Below are positions 63,946-64,000 of a DNA stretch of 64,000 bases, in pieces (the stretch's first letter is position 1; every line of letters starts with the position of its first letter). Both the position numbers and the translations under genes were made by a program. This DNA is from Nansenia antarctica. Lineage: Eukaryota; Chordata; Actinopteri; Argentiniformes; Microstomatidae. The notes under the pieces are model-generated. The model had not been told where the DNA came from. It ran no database searches and saw only the letters and a list, made by a program, of their open reading frames with translations. The stretch lies in the NCBI GenBank assembly GCA_963989245.1, contig OZ022353.1:28211550-28275549 (forward strand). Direction: 5' to 3'.

Positions 63946-64000
63946 CTCCTCCACCCTGGTCAAGAAGGAGCAGCAGCATCTATACTTCCTGAGTTTCTAT
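63946..64000 (+). mobile_element. RT pseudogene, continuation after the MITE
   Basis: The frame LVKKEQQHLYFLSF matches the KAQQRLYFLRRL motif that follows the RT thumb in Rex1/CR1-like ORF2. It continues beyond the window. Confidence 0.7.

Overview
The window is nuclear DNA of a ray-finned (teleost) fish. Evidence: spliced exons of a vertebrate oxidative-stress gene (OSGIN family), fish-type non-LTR retrotransposons (L2- and Rex1/CR1-like), a tRNA-derived SINE, a Tc1-type element of a kind familiar from fish genomes, hAT debris, a BEL/Pao LTR retrotransposon, and eukaryotic tRNA genes, some with an intron. There is no bacterial-style operon or CRISPR. The species cannot be named from the sequence.

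Layout. (1) 1-7286: the last three visible exons of an OSGIN1/OSGIN2-family gene (+ strand; exons 565-756, 2790-2881, 4037-5186). Its introns carry a MITE-like inverted repeat, an L2-like LINE tail and a 33/34-bp minisatellite. (2) 7287-8718: a 47-bp minisatellite followed by a SINE with a 10-bp target-site duplication, then LINE debris. (3) 8719-14065: a young BEL/Pao element with two 547-bp LTRs (two differences seen) and a 5-bp target duplication, inserted into an older ~190-bp repeat. It keeps a 1117-codon Gag-protease ORF, but reverse transcriptase, RNase H and integrase are gone. In their place is a GC-richer, lysine/arginine-rich coding segment that does not look like BEL Pol and may be captured host sequence. 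(4) 14066-15575: the other half of the interrupted repeat, an L2 LINE 3' end, and unassigned DNA.

(5) 15576-59173, two thirds of the window: a tandem tRNA array of 44 complete units of about 885-898 bp plus a truncated 45th. Each unit carries an intron-containing tRNA-Ile(UAU)-like gene on +, a decayed tRNA-Thr-like pseudogene on -, and a tRNA-Lys(CUU) gene on -. By eye, 30 of 44 Lys copies are the consensus. The Ile-like gene has shared acceptor-stem mismatches, a short anticodon stem and drifting anticodons (TAT, TCT, TAC). Three units contain a 1434-bp transposon-like insert at the same position. Shared variants show that multi-unit blocks (about 5.0 kb and 14.8 kb) were duplicated as wholes, with later gain and loss of single units.

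(6) 59174-64000: a transposon graveyard. It holds a minus-strand LINE that truncates the array, two plus-strand LINE remnants, a poly(A)-binding-protein (PABPC) pseudogene fragment, a Tc1-type end, and a Rex1/CR1-like RT pseudogene interrupted by a hAT MITE.

The only host protein gene visible is the OSGIN-family gene. The plausible functional output of the rest is Pol III transcription of tRNA-Lys. All conclusions are from reading the sequence; no database search or folding program was run.
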